Of a stretch of 64,000 nt of DNA, positions 18,284 to 27,634 are shown piece by piece. Position 1 is the stretch's first letter. Every line of letters starts with the position of its first letter. Under the pieces are notes generated by a model. The model saw nothing but the letters and a program-made list of their open reading frames with translations. It searched no databases and had not been told where the DNA came from. A program made the translations under genes and the position numbers. Source of the stretch: Streptococcus cristatus ATCC 51100 (GTDB taxonomy: Bacteria > Bacillota > Bacilli > Lactobacillales > Streptococcaceae); contig NZ_AFUE01000005.1 in the NCBI RefSeq assembly GCF_000222765.1, forward strand, positions 1 to 64,000. The letters are read 5' to 3'.

Positions 18284-19046
18284 GCCCAAACACCTTCTTT
18301 GCATTTTCATAGGTCGCTTGCGCCACTTCCTCGACCGTCAGTCCACGCAGTTCAGCAATTTTCTCGACAACATAGCGAGTATAGGCTGTTTTGTTTTCTC
18401 GGCCACGCTTGGGAACAGGTGCCAAGTAAGGCGCATCCGTCTCGACGAGGATTTTGTCCAAAGGCAGGTTCTGCGCAGCTTCTTGAATATCCGTCGCTTT
18501 TTTAAAGGTGACGACTCCAGAAAAGGAAATCATCATCCCCAGCTCGATAAAGCGCTCTGCCATTTCCAAAGAACCCGAATAAGAGTGCATGATACCGCCA
18601 CGAGGGCCTACACCCTCACTCTTGATAATCTCATAGGTGTCTTCTAAAGCGTCGCGCGTGTGGACGACAAAGGGCAGATCTAACTCTTTGGAGAGCTGGA
18701 TTTGTCGGCGAAATACTCGCTCTTGCACTTCCTTTGGCGCTGTCATCCAGTGATAATCCAGCCCAATCTCGCCCAGAGCCACCACTTTTGGATGAGTAAG
18801 CTTGTCCAGCAGATAGGCTTCCACCGCCTCATCATAAGTCCCAGCCTCAGTCGGATGCCAGCCAATCGTAGCATAAATCTGCTCATAATTGTCGGCCAAC
18901 TCCAAGGCGCGCTCAATGGTCGGCCGGTCAAAACCGACAACATTCATATTGCTGACACCCATTTCTGTAGCTAGCTGGAGCTCCTCTACCTCTCGACCAG
19001 CAAATTCTTCCACGTTTAAATGCGTGTGTGTATCAAAAATTTTCAT
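18276..19046 (-). CDS. tatD: TatD-family metal-dependent DNase
   Basis: Amidohydrolase-fold 3'-5' deoxyribonuclease implicated in DNA repair and degradation. It is 256 residues. The HTHLN metal site is at residues 6-10, with GEIGLDYHW near 92, VVHTRDA near 125 and VETDAPYLAP near 200 supplying the remaining ligands. The ATG is preceded by AAGGAAG. It is the first gene of the tatD-rnmV unit. Confidence 0.95.
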   Translation of the reverse strand: MKIFDTHTHLNVEEFAGREVEELQLATEMGVSNMNVVGFDRPTIERALELADNYEQIYATIGWHPTEAGTYDEAVEAYLLDKLTHPKVVALGEIGLDYHWMTAPKEVQERVFRRQIQLSKELDLPFVVHTRDALEDTYEIIKSEGVGPRGGIMHSYSGSLEMAERFIELGMMISFSGVVTFKKATDIQEAAQNLPLDKILVETDAPYLAPVPKRGRENKTAYTRYVVEKIAELRGLTVEEVAQATYENAKKVFGLD

Positions 19047-19220
19047 GCTTTACTTCCTTGTATTTCCTGCCTTTCATTATACCAGAAAAGTCAGTTAAAG
19101 GGGCAAGAGCTTTACTTTCTCTCCATCTATTCCAGCGAGTATTTGTTATTTTTTCAGCGCCTATCAAAAATAATTTTACTGTTTCTTGATAATTTTTTAT
19201 TATTTTTCGATATTTTGTTA

Positions 19221-19249
19221 TTGATTATCGATATATTTTGTGATATAGT
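19221..19249 (+). promoter_or_regulatory. Promoter and candidate operator of the DUF2975/XRE operon
   Basis: TTGATT (19221-19226), 17-bp spacer, TATAGT (19244-19249). Related direct repeats TCGATATTTTG (19207-19217) and TCGATATATTTTG (19228-19240) flank the -35 element and lie in the spacer, a layout fitting autoregulation by the XRE regulator of the operon. Confidence 0.55.
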
Positions 19250-19280
19250 AAATAAAACTAGAAATTATTTGGAGGAATCC

Positions 19281-19757
19281 ATGTCAAAGACAAGACAAAA
19301 AACAGCTGAAGATATAAGCATTGTGCTTACAAAAATCAGCCTCAGCATTTTATTTATTGCTTCCATTGTCCTGATAGCCATCGGACCTTGGGTAGTCAGC
19401 CTAGTCATCGAATTTCCCTCACCTTTCTTTCAGGGAGAAAGCCGCTATTGGATATTGTTGCTCCTAGGCTATGTCTTGGGCTGCCTGGCTCTGACCTGTA
19501 TCGTACATCTCTATCGACTCCTCAGCCGCATCGGGAAAAATCAGGTCTTTATCAGACAGAATGTACAGTATATGCGCTATCTAGGCTGGGAAGTCGGAAT
19601 GGTCACCCTCATTTCTTTCTTTATGGGCTTGACAGTCTATATGCCCATGCTCCTCGTAGCCGTTTCTTGCTGCATTTTAACCTTGATTATTCGGGTTATC
19701 CGCAATGCTTTTGGCAAGGCAATTGAGCTGCAAGAAGAAGTAGACTACACGATTTAG
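19281..19757 (+). CDS. DUF2975-family membrane protein
   Basis: 158-residue integral membrane protein with four hydrophobic segments (about residues 20-45, 65-85, 105-125 and 125-145), the topology of DUF2975 proteins. I start at the ATG at 19281 behind GGAGGAATCC; the longer open frame upstream is not supported. The GKNQVFIRQNVQYMRYLGW segment between helices is typical of this family. These proteins are found with a small Cro/CI-type regulator, as here (next gene, 8 bp on). Function unknown. Confidence 0.8.
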   Translation: MSKTRQKTAEDISIVLTKISLSILFIASIVLIAIGPWVVSLVIEFPSPFFQGESRYWILLLLGYVLGCLALTCIVHLYRLLSRIGKNQVFIRQNVQYMRYLGWEVGMVTLISFFMGLTVYMPMLLVAVSCCILTLIIRVIRNAFGKAIELQEEVDYTI

Positions 19758-19765
19758 GAGGGACT

Positions 19766-19984
19766 ATGATTCAAATAAATTTAGACCTTGTCATGGCTCA
19801 AAAACGGATTAGTGCTGGACGCTTAGCAGAATTGATTGACCTCACCCCTGCCAACTTGTCCATCTTGAAAAATAATCGAGCCAAGGCAATACGCTTTTCA
19901 ACACTTAATGCCCTTTGTCGGGAATTGGACTGCCAACCCGGCGATATTCTTGAATATATCACAGATGAAACCGAGGAGGAATAA
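19766..19984 (+). CDS. Cro/CI (XRE)-type transcriptional regulator
   Basis: 72-residue single-domain helix-turn-helix protein of the YozG-like group. The recognition region ISAGRLAELIDLTPANLSILK spans about residues 15-35, and the C-terminal LCRELDCQPGDILEY is typical of this small family. It sits between two membrane-protein genes, with AGGAGGG at its start. It probably regulates its own operon through the repeats near the promoter. Confidence 0.88.
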   Translation: MIQINLDLVMAQKRISAGRLAELIDLTPANLSILKNNRAKAIRFSTLNALCRELDCQPGDILEYITDETEEE

Positions 19985-19986
19985 AC

Positions 19987-21405
19987 ATGGAAACACCATC
20001 ACAAGGACAGATGACGGGACAACCCTACCTTCCTTTTGAAAAAGACCAAGAACGAAAAAGCATCTTCACAGCTTTAAATATAAAGGAACTGAAGAATTTT
20101 AGAATCAGCTCTCTCATTCTCTATTTCTTGGCCTACTTTTATACAGTTGCCATTGACGGCAACAAGACCATTTACTTTTTTCCTATTGCGATTGGTCTAA
20201 TTAGCCTGACCGAGTGGTTAGTAAGAAAAACGCCGACAAGCTTGCCTCAAATCGAAAAGGATGCCTCTGCTAGGCTCGAGTCCAAGCTTTTCCTGATTCT
20301 CAGCCTGACTCAGGCACTGGCTCTCAGTATCTGGGGCTTTCACCCGCAATTAGAGATTTTTCAAGCTTTGACTCTCCACATCTCCTTTTCTTTTTATATC
20401 CTGTCACGGACGGGTTGGCTCAATCAAGGTCGCTTGGGGATCATGGTTTGGTACGATAGCATTCAGGCCTTTCTAATTCTACCTTTTAAAAACTTTTTCG
20501 CTGGTCTTCAGGTCTTTGCTCTGAGTGATAAGGCTTCAGATGCAACTACTGAAGACAGCGATTCTTCGAGAAAAACACTCCAAAGTACGATGATCGCAAG
20601 CAGCCTTCTTATTGCTGGTATGCTTGTCTTCTTCGTTTGGTCACAACTCAGCCAAGTCTCTGATCGATTTGCTCTTTTCTTTAGTGATACAGCTGATGCC
20701 TTGCATCTTTTCTTTGACTTGATCTTTTCAAATCTTGATACAGACGCCATCGCTCTTCGCCTCTTCTTGGCCCTACCTATCAGCCTCTATCTCTACAGTC
20801 TGATTGTTGGCAGCTTACTGAATCAAAAGAATATCAAAGTTACCTATCAAAGCTTCCAAAATAAAATTCAGCCACTGCGAATGTTTCCTGCTTTTACAGC
20901 CTATATCATCATCGGCAGCCTCTGCCTGACCTACGCTCTCTTTTTCCTCGTTGGTTTAGGAGAATTAAGCGAACTCCTTAGTGCTGGCACTAGCCTCCAA
21001 ACCATTTCTCCACAAAATGCCTCAACCGTAGCTGTTGCTGGTTTCTGGCAGCTCGTTCGTGTATCACTTCTAAATTTCGCTGTCTTAGCCGCCTTTTATT
21101 TGCTGGCCCAAAAACCTCTCTGGGACCAAAAAGGCACTCGACTAGCCAGCACTATTCTCTTTATTTTCGCATTTTTACTGGCCTTGCTTGCTGGCTGGAA
21201 ACTCTTTGGCATCTATATCTATCTTTATGGCCCAACACCATTGCGCCTGATTTCAGCTTGGTTTATCCTTGTTCTACTGGTCTGGTGTATCCTGACCCTA
21301 ATTCGTTTCTACAAGCCCATCCAAGCGATCCGAATCGGTATCTTCTACGCCCTTATTAGTTTCACGCTGCTCTGCTATCTCTATCCTCTGCTCTTAGCCG
21401 CTTGA
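19987..21405 (+). CDS. Large multi-pass membrane protein (DUF4153/DUF4173-like)
   Basis: 472 residues with about ten to twelve hydrophobic helices and a short charged N-terminus (METPSQGQMTG). The spacing of helices and conserved FPIAIG, VWYDSIQAF and GTSLQ-type loops resemble DUF4153/DUF4173 proteins, whose function is unknown. It starts two bases after the XRE regulator stop behind GAGGAGG, so translation is probably coupled. The last gene of the operon; a dispersed repeat follows 49 bp after its stop. Confidence 0.75.
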   Translation: METPSQGQMTGQPYLPFEKDQERKSIFTALNIKELKNFRISSLILYFLAYFYTVAIDGNKTIYFFPIAIGLISLTEWLVRKTPTSLPQIEKDASARLESKLFLILSLTQALALSIWGFHPQLEIFQALTLHISFSFYILSRTGWLNQGRLGIMVWYDSIQAFLILPFKNFFAGLQVFALSDKASDATTEDSDSSRKTLQSTMIASSLLIAGMLVFFVWSQLSQVSDRFALFFSDTADALHLFFDLIFSNLDTDAIALRLFLALPISLYLYSLIVGSLLNQKNIKVTYQSFQNKIQPLRMFPAFTAYIIIGSLCLTYALFFLVGLGELSELLSAGTSLQTISPQNASTVAVAGFWQLVRVSLLNFAVLAAFYLLAQKPLWDQKGTRLASTILFIFAFLLALLAGWKLFGIYIYLYGPTPLRLISAWFILVLLVWCILTLIRFYKPIQAIRIGIFYALISFTLLCYLYPLLLAA

Positions 21406-21454
21406 TAGAGAGCATACTTATATGCCAATATAATTATCAAAATAATTATCAAAA

Positions 21455-21634
21455 AGAGGCTGGGACAAAAGTCCTAGCCTCTCAATTGTCTTTGGATTGT
21501 CGAGCAAGACGCAGTGGTTGAGTGGGCTCTACTACGCTGATTTCATCAGCTTTTACAGCCCTACTCAACTGTGCGGAGGTGGGATGACGAAATCGAATTC
21601 TAACGAATTACCGATTTCTGTCCCACTCTCTTTT
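21455..21634 (+). repeat. Dispersed ~180-bp foldable repeat, copy 1
   Basis: One of three same-orientation copies (others at 25153 and 49888) with roughly 95% identity. The left end is a hairpin, AGAGGCTGGGAC-AAAA-GTCCTAGCCTCT. The outer ends pair (TGGGACA with TGTCCCA), as do a middle arm (GTTGAGT with ACTCAAC) and an inner arm (CTGAT with ATCAG), so the whole element can form a long hairpin. No transposase. It lies between the DUF4153 gene and rpmH. Confidence 0.9.
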
Positions 21635-21803
21635 CTTTTATTCAAACTAGATAAGATACACCTAGAAACTCCCAAACCATCTCGCTTACTTTCCCTTTCA
21701 CGTTAAGTTCCTATCCGGCACGGACTCTCTGAGTCTCATTTCTTCATAGCAATACTAGCCACCCTTAAACCATAAAAGCCTATTTTATCAAGAACAATAG
21801 AAA

Positions 21804-21831
21804 AACCAGCGGTCTCGAGTCTCCACTGGTT
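21804..21831 (-). terminator. Terminator of rpmH
   Basis: AACCAGTGG / CCGCTGGTT imperfect stem followed on the minus strand by TTTTTC, about 20 bp after the rpmH stop. The 21635-21803 stretch between repeat copy 1 and this hairpin shows nothing else I can identify. Confidence 0.75.
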
Positions 21832-21852
21832 TCTTTATGGTAATCGTTTGGA

Positions 21853-21987
21853 TTATGCAGCCAAAACTTTGCGTCCTTTACGACGACGAGCTGCCAATAC
21901 GCGACGACCGTTTTTAGTTGACATACGGTTACGGAATCCGTGTTTGCGCGCACGACGAAGTTTACTTGGTTGATAAGTACGTTTCAC
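21853..21987 (-). CDS. rpmH: 50S ribosomal protein L34
   Basis: 44-residue basic protein of the large subunit. The reverse strand translates as [18 protein letters not shown], then [18 protein letters not shown] and a C-terminal KGRKVLAA, a textbook L34. The start is GTG at 21987 behind GGAGGTATTC. As in many bacteria it lies near rnpA and yidC, although here a hypothetical gene and jag intervene. Confidence 0.97.
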
Positions 21988-22126
21988 GATGAATACCTCC
22001 TCATAGATTTTGTATTCGTTTAGCCGGCTATAAAGTGATCAGTTACTAAACATACTTTACTATTCTATCGGATTCTCTCCTGTTTGTCAATAGTATTGGA
22101 CCAATTGTTTCTTTTTGGAAACGAAA

Positions 22127-22759
22127 TCATTCAAATCGTGTCGCTTCATAGAAGGGAATCAAGGCAGTCATAGCCTGCTCAAGCTCCGACAGAACTTGCT
22201 GCTTGCTTGTAGCTTGGGAAAGATTGACGTCATATTTGATCAAAACCTTGCGGACTAGCCCAGCAGCCACCTCCTGTCTTAGATGCTGCCTATTTGCCTC
22301 CGTAGCTTCGAAGCGTTGACTCACGCCATCTATCTGGGCAAAATAGTAAGCTGGCGGCTGAATGGGCAGATTCAGCACCCGATTTTGCTTGCTGAGACTG
22401 TGATCGTCTTTCTTACGCTCCATAAAGCTTACCTCCAGCGACACTCCAAAATCTTCTGCAGTTCCATACAAGCGCAGAGCGAACATGGGCTCTGTGATGT
22501 CCCCATAGCCTCTTAGATAATTCCAAAAGTGTGGGCGTAAAATCTGAGCCTGATTCAGCCAATTGCTGGTCCGCTCCAGACTCAGCTTAGGATAGAGAGC
22601 CTGAAAGTCTCGGACTAAGTTCGCAAACTCCTGCCGAGCAGCCTGACCTCTAGCTTTCAAATCCAACATTGTCTCTCGCAGTTCCCCTGCCTTATCTGGT
22701 GAAATGTATTTACTTCCTTGAACAGTCAAAAACGACTCAATAGCTGGAAAAAGTGACAT
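22127..22759 (-). CDS. Hypothetical protein, possibly HI_0552-like
   Basis: 210 residues, soluble, without signal or membrane segment. It begins MSLFPAIESFLTVQGSKYI, has a helical N-terminal half, and a conserved-looking centre HFWNYLRGYGDITEPMFAL. I vaguely recognise the pattern as the uncharacterised HI_0552-type family but cannot confirm it. GGAGAAAATTCT precedes the ATG. It stands downstream of jag with a 51-bp gap and may be co-transcribed with it. Confidence 0.65.
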   Translation of the reverse strand: MSLFPAIESFLTVQGSKYISPDKAGELRETMLDLKARGQAARQEFANLVRDFQALYPKLSLERTSNWLNQAQILRPHFWNYLRGYGDITEPMFALRLYGTAEDFGVSLEVSFMERKKDDHSLSKQNRVLNLPIQPPAYYFAQIDGVSQRFEATEANRQHLRQEVAAGLVRKVLIKYDVNLSQATSKQQVLSELEQAMTALIPFYEATRFE

Positions 22760-22810
22760 AGAATTTTCTCCTTTCTGTATCTAAAAACCAGCTGAGCAGC
22801 TGGTTAAGAT

Positions 22811-23821
22811 TTATTCCGAATCAATATCTACAACAACGTAGCGGTTAGGCTCATCGCCTTCTGAATAGCTTGTCACACCATCAATTCTTGAGATAATCCG
22901 GTGGATGATTTTACGTTCACTATTAGACATAGGATCCGTATGCTGGCTGCGACGGTCCTCTAGAGCACGCTGAGCCAATTTTTGCGCATAGCTTTGCAAA
23001 ACTTCTGCACGATGCTCCACGTAGTCATTTACATTGATAGAAATGTAGAAGCTCTTGGAATATTGATTGTAAAGATAATTCTGAGCCAACAGCTGCAAGG
23101 CTTTCAAGACTTTACCGTGGTAACCAATCACGCGCCCTGGCTCATTCGTATCAATTTGCATATTGATTGTTCGGCGATTGTGGCTGCTAGAAAGAGTCGC
23201 TTCAACATCCATTTCATCCACAATCTTTTGCACATATGCAGTCACACTTGCGACAACTTCCTCAATATCACAATCATCCTCAACCTGGATTCCCAAGTCA
23301 AAGAAGGATGACTCAGCTGTCTCTTGCTGACTAGGTGCCACTTCTGCTAAAGAGCTATCTTCCTCTGAATCTTTCTGAGTCTGTGCTTCATCAACCGCTT
23401 GACTGGTCTTTAAGAAATCAATTGCACCTGTTTCTTCCAGAATGGTACTAGCGTCTTTATCGTTTTTAAGAATTTCAGCCTTGATTTTTTCTGAAACAAC
23501 TTCACCTTCGTCTTCGGCCTTCTTGATAGCCGTCACCACTCGCCCTAAGTCGACTGTTGCTTCACTGACACTTTGTACTGGCTCGTTTTGTGCATTGATT
23601 TCCTCAGGAACTCCTTTTACCGCCTGTTGGTTGGCCTTGGCCACAGTCGTTTCAGCAATCGGCTCCACATCTACCTGCGCAGGTTTCTTGCCAAATAAAC
23701 CGAGAAAACCTTTCTTTTCACGCGAAACAACGGTAATATGTGCTCTCATTCGTGGGATATCCAGCGTTTTTAGTCCATTTTGAATCGCTTCTTCAACACT
23801 TGCTCCTGTAAAAATAACCAT
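22811..23821 (-). CDS. jag: RNA-binding protein Jag/KhpB (EloR)
   Basis: RNA-binding regulator of cell elongation and division in streptococci, acting with KhpA. It starts at the ATG at 23821 behind AAGGAGG, giving 336 residues. An N-terminal Jag_N domain (VIFTGASVEEAIQNGL, with KKGFLGLFGKKPAQV) is followed by a long acidic linker of about 130 residues. A KH-type domain (EPGRVIGYHGKVLKALQ) and a C-terminal R3H domain (SNSERKIIHRIIS) follow. It sits just downstream of yidC, the conserved rnpA-yidC-jag order. Confidence 0.93.
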   Translation of the reverse strand: MVIFTGASVEEAIQNGLKTLDIPRMRAHITVVSREKKGFLGLFGKKPAQVDVEPIAETTVAKANQQAVKGVPEEINAQNEPVQSVSEATVDLGRVVTAIKKAEDEGEVVSEKIKAEILKNDKDASTILEETGAIDFLKTSQAVDEAQTQKDSEEDSSLAEVAPSQQETAESSFFDLGIQVEDDCDIEEVVASVTAYVQKIVDEMDVEATLSSSHNRRTINMQIDTNEPGRVIGYHGKVLKALQLLAQNYLYNQYSKSFYISINVNDYVEHRAEVLQSYAQKLAQRALEDRRSQHTDPMSNSERKIIHRIISRIDGVTSYSEGDEPNRYVVVDIDSE

Positions 23822-23839
23822 CTGCAAGAGTCCTCCTTT

Positions 23840-24655
23840 TTACTTTTTCTTTTTCTGTGCTTTTTGAAGAGCACGTTTTTTCTTCATTTCCAATTGGCGC
23901 TCCGCCTTTGCCTTCGCTTCACGTTCAGCAATAATCTTAAAAGGATTGCTCAAAAGTAGGGTCTGACCGACTTGATAAGCGTTAGAAACTGTCCAGTAAA
24001 GAGCGACCCCGCTGGCTGCATACACCGCAAAGAAGAAAATCAATACCGGCATTAGGTAGGTCATCACTGCCGTCCCACCATTTTTCTCTGGCAAAGCCTT
24101 ATTAGATAGCCAAGTGCTAAAGAAAGTAAAGAGAGCAGCGAGAATAGGTAGGATAAAGGTCGGATCTGTTGTTCCTAGATTAAGCCAGAGGAAGTGACCT
24201 GTTTTCAAAAATTCAACCCGTGTCAGAGCTTGAAAAAGTGCTACAAGCACTGGCATTTGGATAAATAAGGGAAGAAAAGCGGCATAGGGATTGACTCCCA
24301 TTTCTTTATAAAGCTTGCTGGTTTCCTCTGCCAAAGCTGCTCTACTATCCATATCTTTGCCCGGATATTTTTCCTGAAGCTTCTTGATATGGGGCTGAAC
24401 TTCCTGCATCTTTCTGGATGAGGTCGTCTGAAATTGAAAGACTGGCAACAAGACTGTCCGAATAATCAAGGTAAAAAGAATAATCCCGATTCCTGTACTT
24501 CCATTGAAGGACAAGAATTGAATCATCTCCGCAAAGAAATAAACTAATTTCTCCCAAAAATCACTTGAATTAGCGGTCACTTCGCTGGTGCCACAAGCCG
24601 TCAGAATAAGCAGCGAAGCCGCTAAAAGAAATCCTATCTTACTCTTCTTTTTCAC
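23840..24655 (-). CDS. yidC: Membrane protein insertase YidC (lipoprotein form)
   Basis: Inserts and folds membrane proteins, alone or with SecYEG. It is 271 residues from the GTG at 24655, chosen because GGAAGG precedes it and the next residues [13 protein letters not shown] start a lipoprotein signal peptide; the longer frame would extend into rnpA. The lipobox is ILTAC. Five membrane segments follow, and the conserved arginine region [15 protein letters not shown] lies in the first cytoplasm-facing helix. The C-terminus is a very basic tail ([14 protein letters not shown]). It overlaps rnpA by 17 bp. Confidence 0.94.
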   Translation of the reverse strand: MKKKSKIGFLLAASLLILTACGTSEVTANSSDFWEKLVYFFAEMIQFLSFNGSTGIGIILFTLIIRTVLLPVFQFQTTSSRKMQEVQPHIKKLQEKYPGKDMDSRAALAEETSKLYKEMGVNPYAAFLPLFIQMPVLVALFQALTRVEFLKTGHFLWLNLGTTDPTFILPILAALFTFFSTWLSNKALPEKNGGTAVMTYLMPVLIFFFAVYAASGVALYWTVSNAYQVGQTLLLSNPFKIIAEREAKAKAERQLEMKKKRALQKAQKKKK

Positions 24656-24998
24656 AAACAAATCCTTCCTGATAAATTCTTGCAACTTTTAAGACATGCA
24701 ATAAATTTTGTTCCACTTGATGGTAGTCTAGAGTTTCAACTCCCTTACGAGCAATAACAACAAAGTCATCCTTGGTCAAGTCTGCCCGATGCTGAATCAA
24801 GACATGACGAATCTTTCTTTTGATACTATTGCGGACAACTGCATTGCCCAGCTTTTTACTGACTGAAATCCCCACTCGAAAATGGCGCTGTTCTTTTTCT
24901 AATTTATAAACGACAAACTTTCGATTGGCAAAATTCTGCCCAGCTTTAAAAATCGCCTTGAAATCTTTTTCGCTCTTGACGCGATAGTTTTTTCTCAA
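24639..24998 (-). CDS. rnpA: Ribonuclease P protein component
   Basis: Protein subunit of RNase P, which removes 5' leaders from tRNA precursors. It is 119 residues; the signature is [22 protein letters not shown] (about residues 47-68). The start codon is TTG at 24998 behind GGAGTTGAG, the only initiation codon that preserves the family N-terminus. A TTGGCT-N16-TATAAT promoter lies at 25029-25056. It leads the rnpA-yidC-jag unit. Confidence 0.96.
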   Translation of the reverse strand: MRKNYRVKSEKDFKAIFKAGQNFANRKFVVYKLEKEQRHFRVGISVSKKLGNAVVRNSIKRKIRHVLIQHRADLTKDDFVVIARKGVETLDYHQVEQNLLHVLKVARIYQEGFVCEKEE

Positions 24999-25152
24999 AA
25001 CTCAACTCCATCCACCAAAATTAACTCTATTATACCATATTTTCCCAAAAAGCCAATAAGGGCTAGGTGCAAGACGAGCCCTCTTTTTGAATAGTTTTAC
25101 CGAATGAAAGAAGTAGTTTGGAGAGAAGAAACCGACCGCTCAGCTCCAAAAA

Positions 25153-25328
25153 AGAGTCCGGGACAAAAGTCCTAGCCTCTCAATTGTATTTGGATTATCG
25201 AGCAAGACGCAGTGGTTGAGTGGACTCTATTACGCTGACTGCATCAGCTTTTATAGCCCTACTCAACTGTGCGGAGGTGGGACGACGAAACCGAATTCTA
25301 ACGAATTACCGATTTCTGTCCCACTCTC
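25153..25328 (+). repeat. Dispersed ~180-bp foldable repeat, copy 2
   Basis: Same family and orientation as the copy at 21455. The left arm has decayed (AGAGTCCGGGAC instead of AGAGGCTGGGAC). Its right end reaches the 3' end of the lipoprotein gene on the minus strand and supplies part of that gene's stop codon. The rest of the 24999-25152 gap holds the rnpA promoter and a GGGCTAGG/GAGCCC hairpin. Confidence 0.9.
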
Positions 25329-25968
25329 ATTTTACACGGTAAAAAACGTCTGGGTGCTCTGAGATACCTTGGGCAATAATGAAGCGATCTCGACTGCTAT
25401 CAGTCGGATCCTGCCCGCTAACAGTCTCTCCTGCTGGCAGCTTTTTCCCTGCTGGAATAATAGACAGGGCAGCACCTGTAAGATTATGCCAACGAATATT
25501 TGTGCGATAAATTCCATTTTCATCCAGACCAGCGTAAACCAGCTCCAACTTGGCAACATCTGACACCAGTCCCTTGGCATCAAATGTATAAGTGACACCA
25601 TTGGCATCTTTCCAAGTACCAGCCATGCTAGAAAAATCCCCAGAAGCAATGGCCTGCATATCTAAATTAGAGGTTGCGGCAGGCTCTTTTTCCACCTTGC
25701 TTTCTGACTTAGCAGAAGACTCCTTAGTTGCTGGCTCCGAAGGCTCCTGACTGCTAGAGATAGAAGTGTCCGAACTACTTGTTTCGGTAGAAAGCTCTGT
25801 CGAACTTTTGCGCGTCTCAGACTTTTTGGAAGAAGCCGAGCTGGTCGAGGTCGAGCTAACTTTGGAACTGCTAGAAGGCGAAGTCGGCTGGTCTTTCTTT
25901 TGACCGCAGGCCACTAACACAGACGATGCCACCAGAGTTCCAGCCAAGAGAATCATCCATTTTTTCAT
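25327..25968 (-). CDS. Ser/Thr-rich lipoprotein with DUF6287-like C-terminal domain
   Basis: 213 residues. Signal peptide with lipobox VLVACG (Cys 21), so it is anchored to the outer face of the membrane. Residues about 25-95 are a Ser/Thr/Glu-rich spacer. The C-terminal domain begins LDMQAIASGDFSSMAGTWKDA, the pattern of the streptococcal DUF6287 domain; function unknown. The start at 25968 follows GAGGTGCT. The TGA stop lies on the junction with repeat copy 2, so the original C-terminus may have been altered. It is downstream of gltX by 97 bp. Confidence 0.82.
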   Translation of the reverse strand: MKKWMILLAGTLVASSVLVACGQKKDQPTSPSSSSKVSSTSTSSASSKKSETRKSSTELSTETSSSDTSISSSQEPSEPATKESSAKSESKVEKEPAATSNLDMQAIASGDFSSMAGTWKDANGVTYTFDAKGLVSDVAKLELVYAGLDENGIYRTNIRWHNLTGAALSIIPAGKKLPAGETVSGQDPTDSSRDRFIIAQGISEHPDVFYRVK

Positions 25969-26065
25969 CTTTAGCACCTCGCAATATTTTCTTGTTCTTG
26001 TAACATTATTGTAACATAAATACAGCTTTTTAGAAAGCAAAAACCAGCTCGAAAGCTGGCTTATC

Positions 26066-27523
26066 TTATTGAATTTTTTTCAACATATTGTCGATATGCT
26101 GGATAGATTTTTCGCGGCCTAATAGGTAAATGGTATCTGGCAACTCTGGACCATGCATTTCACCTGAAACAGCGATACGAATTGGCATGAAGAGGTTTTT
26201 GCCCTTGATACCTGTTTCTTTTTGGACTGCTTTGATTTGTGGGAAGATGTTTTCTGTCACAAATTCTTCATCTGTCATTGCTTCCAGTTTTGCTTTGAAA
26301 GTTTCCAAAACGACTGGAACTGTTTCGCCGGCCATCACTTCTTTCTCTGCTTCCGTCAATTCTGGGAAATCTGAGAAGAAAAGGTCTGTCAATGGCACAA
26401 TCTCATCTACTGACTTCATTTGTGGTTTGTAGAGTTCTACCATTTTTTCAGCCTTGTCGGTCAAGCGTCCTGCTTCCTCCAAGAATGGTTTTGCCATTTC
26501 AAAGATTGTCTCAAAATCCGCATTCTTGATGTACTCATTGCTCATCCAGTCCATCTTTTTCTGATCAAAGGCAGCTGGAGATTTGCTGAGACGGTTTTCA
26601 TCGAAGAGTTTGATGAGTTCTTCACGAGAGAAAATTTCGTCTTCCCCACCAGGATTCCAACCAAGAAGTGCGATAAAGTTAAAGACTGCTTCTGGTAGGT
26701 AGCCCTTTTTGCGGTAGTCTTCGATAAACTGGAGAGTGTTGGTATCGCGTTTAGACAACTTTTTACCAGTTTCAGAATTGATAATCAGGGTCATGTGGCC
26801 AAACTCTGGTGCTTCCCAACCAAGCGCTTCATAAACCATAAGCTGCTTAGGTGTATTGGCAATATGGTCGTCACCACGGATAACATGAGAGATTTGCATA
26901 TCGTGGTCATCGATGACAACGGCAAAATTGTAAGTTGGGTAACCATCTTTCTTTTGGATCACCCAGTCACCACCAATATTGCCACCTTCAAACTCAATAT
27001 CGCCCTTGACCATATCAGTCCACTTGTAGATACCAGCTTCATTGACAGCCAGACGAACCGTTGGAATGATAGCCGCTGCTTCGCGTTCTGCGATGTAAGC
27101 TGCTTTTTCTTCTTCGCTCATGCCAAGGTATTCGTTGATGTAGCGAGGTGTTTCGCCAGCTGCTTCTTGGCATTCGCGCTCAGCAGCCAATTCTTCTTCT
27201 GTAACATAAGATTTGTAGGCCTTGCCTTCGGCTAGCAATTGGTCAATGTATTTTTGATACAATTCCAAACGTTCTGATTGGCGATAGTTTTCATGTGTTT
27301 CAGGGCTTTCATCCCAATCCATGCCCAACCAACGAAGGTTTTCAAGCTGTGAACGTTCACCATCTTCGACATGGCGCTTGCGGTCTGTATCTTCAATACG
27401 GATGATAAAGGTTCCACCGTGGTGACGAGCATAGAGGTAGTTAAAGAGCGCGGTCCGCGCATTTCCGATGTGTAAAAGTCCCGTCGGACTTGGTGCATAA
27501 CGCACTCGAATATCTTTTGTCAA
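26066..27523 (-). CDS. gltX: Glutamyl-tRNA synthetase
   Basis: Class I aminoacyl-tRNA synthetase charging tRNA-Glu (and often tRNA-Gln for later amidation). It is 485 residues. The HIGH-like motif [14 protein letters not shown] is near residues 9-22 and the KMSKS-like motif [12 protein letters not shown] near 250. I start at the TTG at 27523, because AGGAGATCG lies just upstream and the next residues [14 protein letters not shown] are the family N-terminus; the open frame to 27580 adds 19 spurious residues. Confidence 0.96.
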   Translation of the reverse strand: MTKDIRVRYAPSPTGLLHIGNARTALFNYLYARHHGGTFIIRIEDTDRKRHVEDGERSQLENLRWLGMDWDESPETHENYRQSERLELYQKYIDQLLAEGKAYKSYVTEEELAAERECQEAAGETPRYINEYLGMSEEEKAAYIAEREAAAIIPTVRLAVNEAGIYKWTDMVKGDIEFEGGNIGGDWVIQKKDGYPTYNFAVVIDDHDMQISHVIRGDDHIANTPKQLMVYEALGWEAPEFGHMTLIINSETGKKLSKRDTNTLQFIEDYRKKGYLPEAVFNFIALLGWNPGGEDEIFSREELIKLFDENRLSKSPAAFDQKKMDWMSNEYIKNADFETIFEMAKPFLEEAGRLTDKAEKMVELYKPQMKSVDEIVPLTDLFFSDFPELTEAEKEVMAGETVPVVLETFKAKLEAMTDEEFVTENIFPQIKAVQKETGIKGKNLFMPIRIAVSGEMHGPELPDTIYLLGREKSIQHIDNMLKKIQ

Positions 27524-27634
27524 TTTTCGATCTCCTATTTGGGAATAGCAGGAAGGTCTTGCCCCTGCTTTCGTATTCAAACGTTATTATTATATCACAT
27601 TCTCGACCCAGAATCCGCTGAATCGCATGATTTT

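Noticed and set aside
21497-21706. Plus-strand frame inside repeat copy 1 (also at 49801-50178)
   Set aside because: The frame is carried by the repeat and ends at different points in the flanks; no start-site support and no constraint as protein.
22000-22025. Possible cin-box (AACGAATA) upstream of rpmH
   Set aside because: One mismatch at an important position, wrong context for a late competence gene, and rpmH is a housekeeping gene.
27570-27590. CGTATTC motif upstream of gltX as a competence box
   Set aside because: Reverse complement TACGAAAG lacks the ending of the cin-box, and gltX is not a competence gene.
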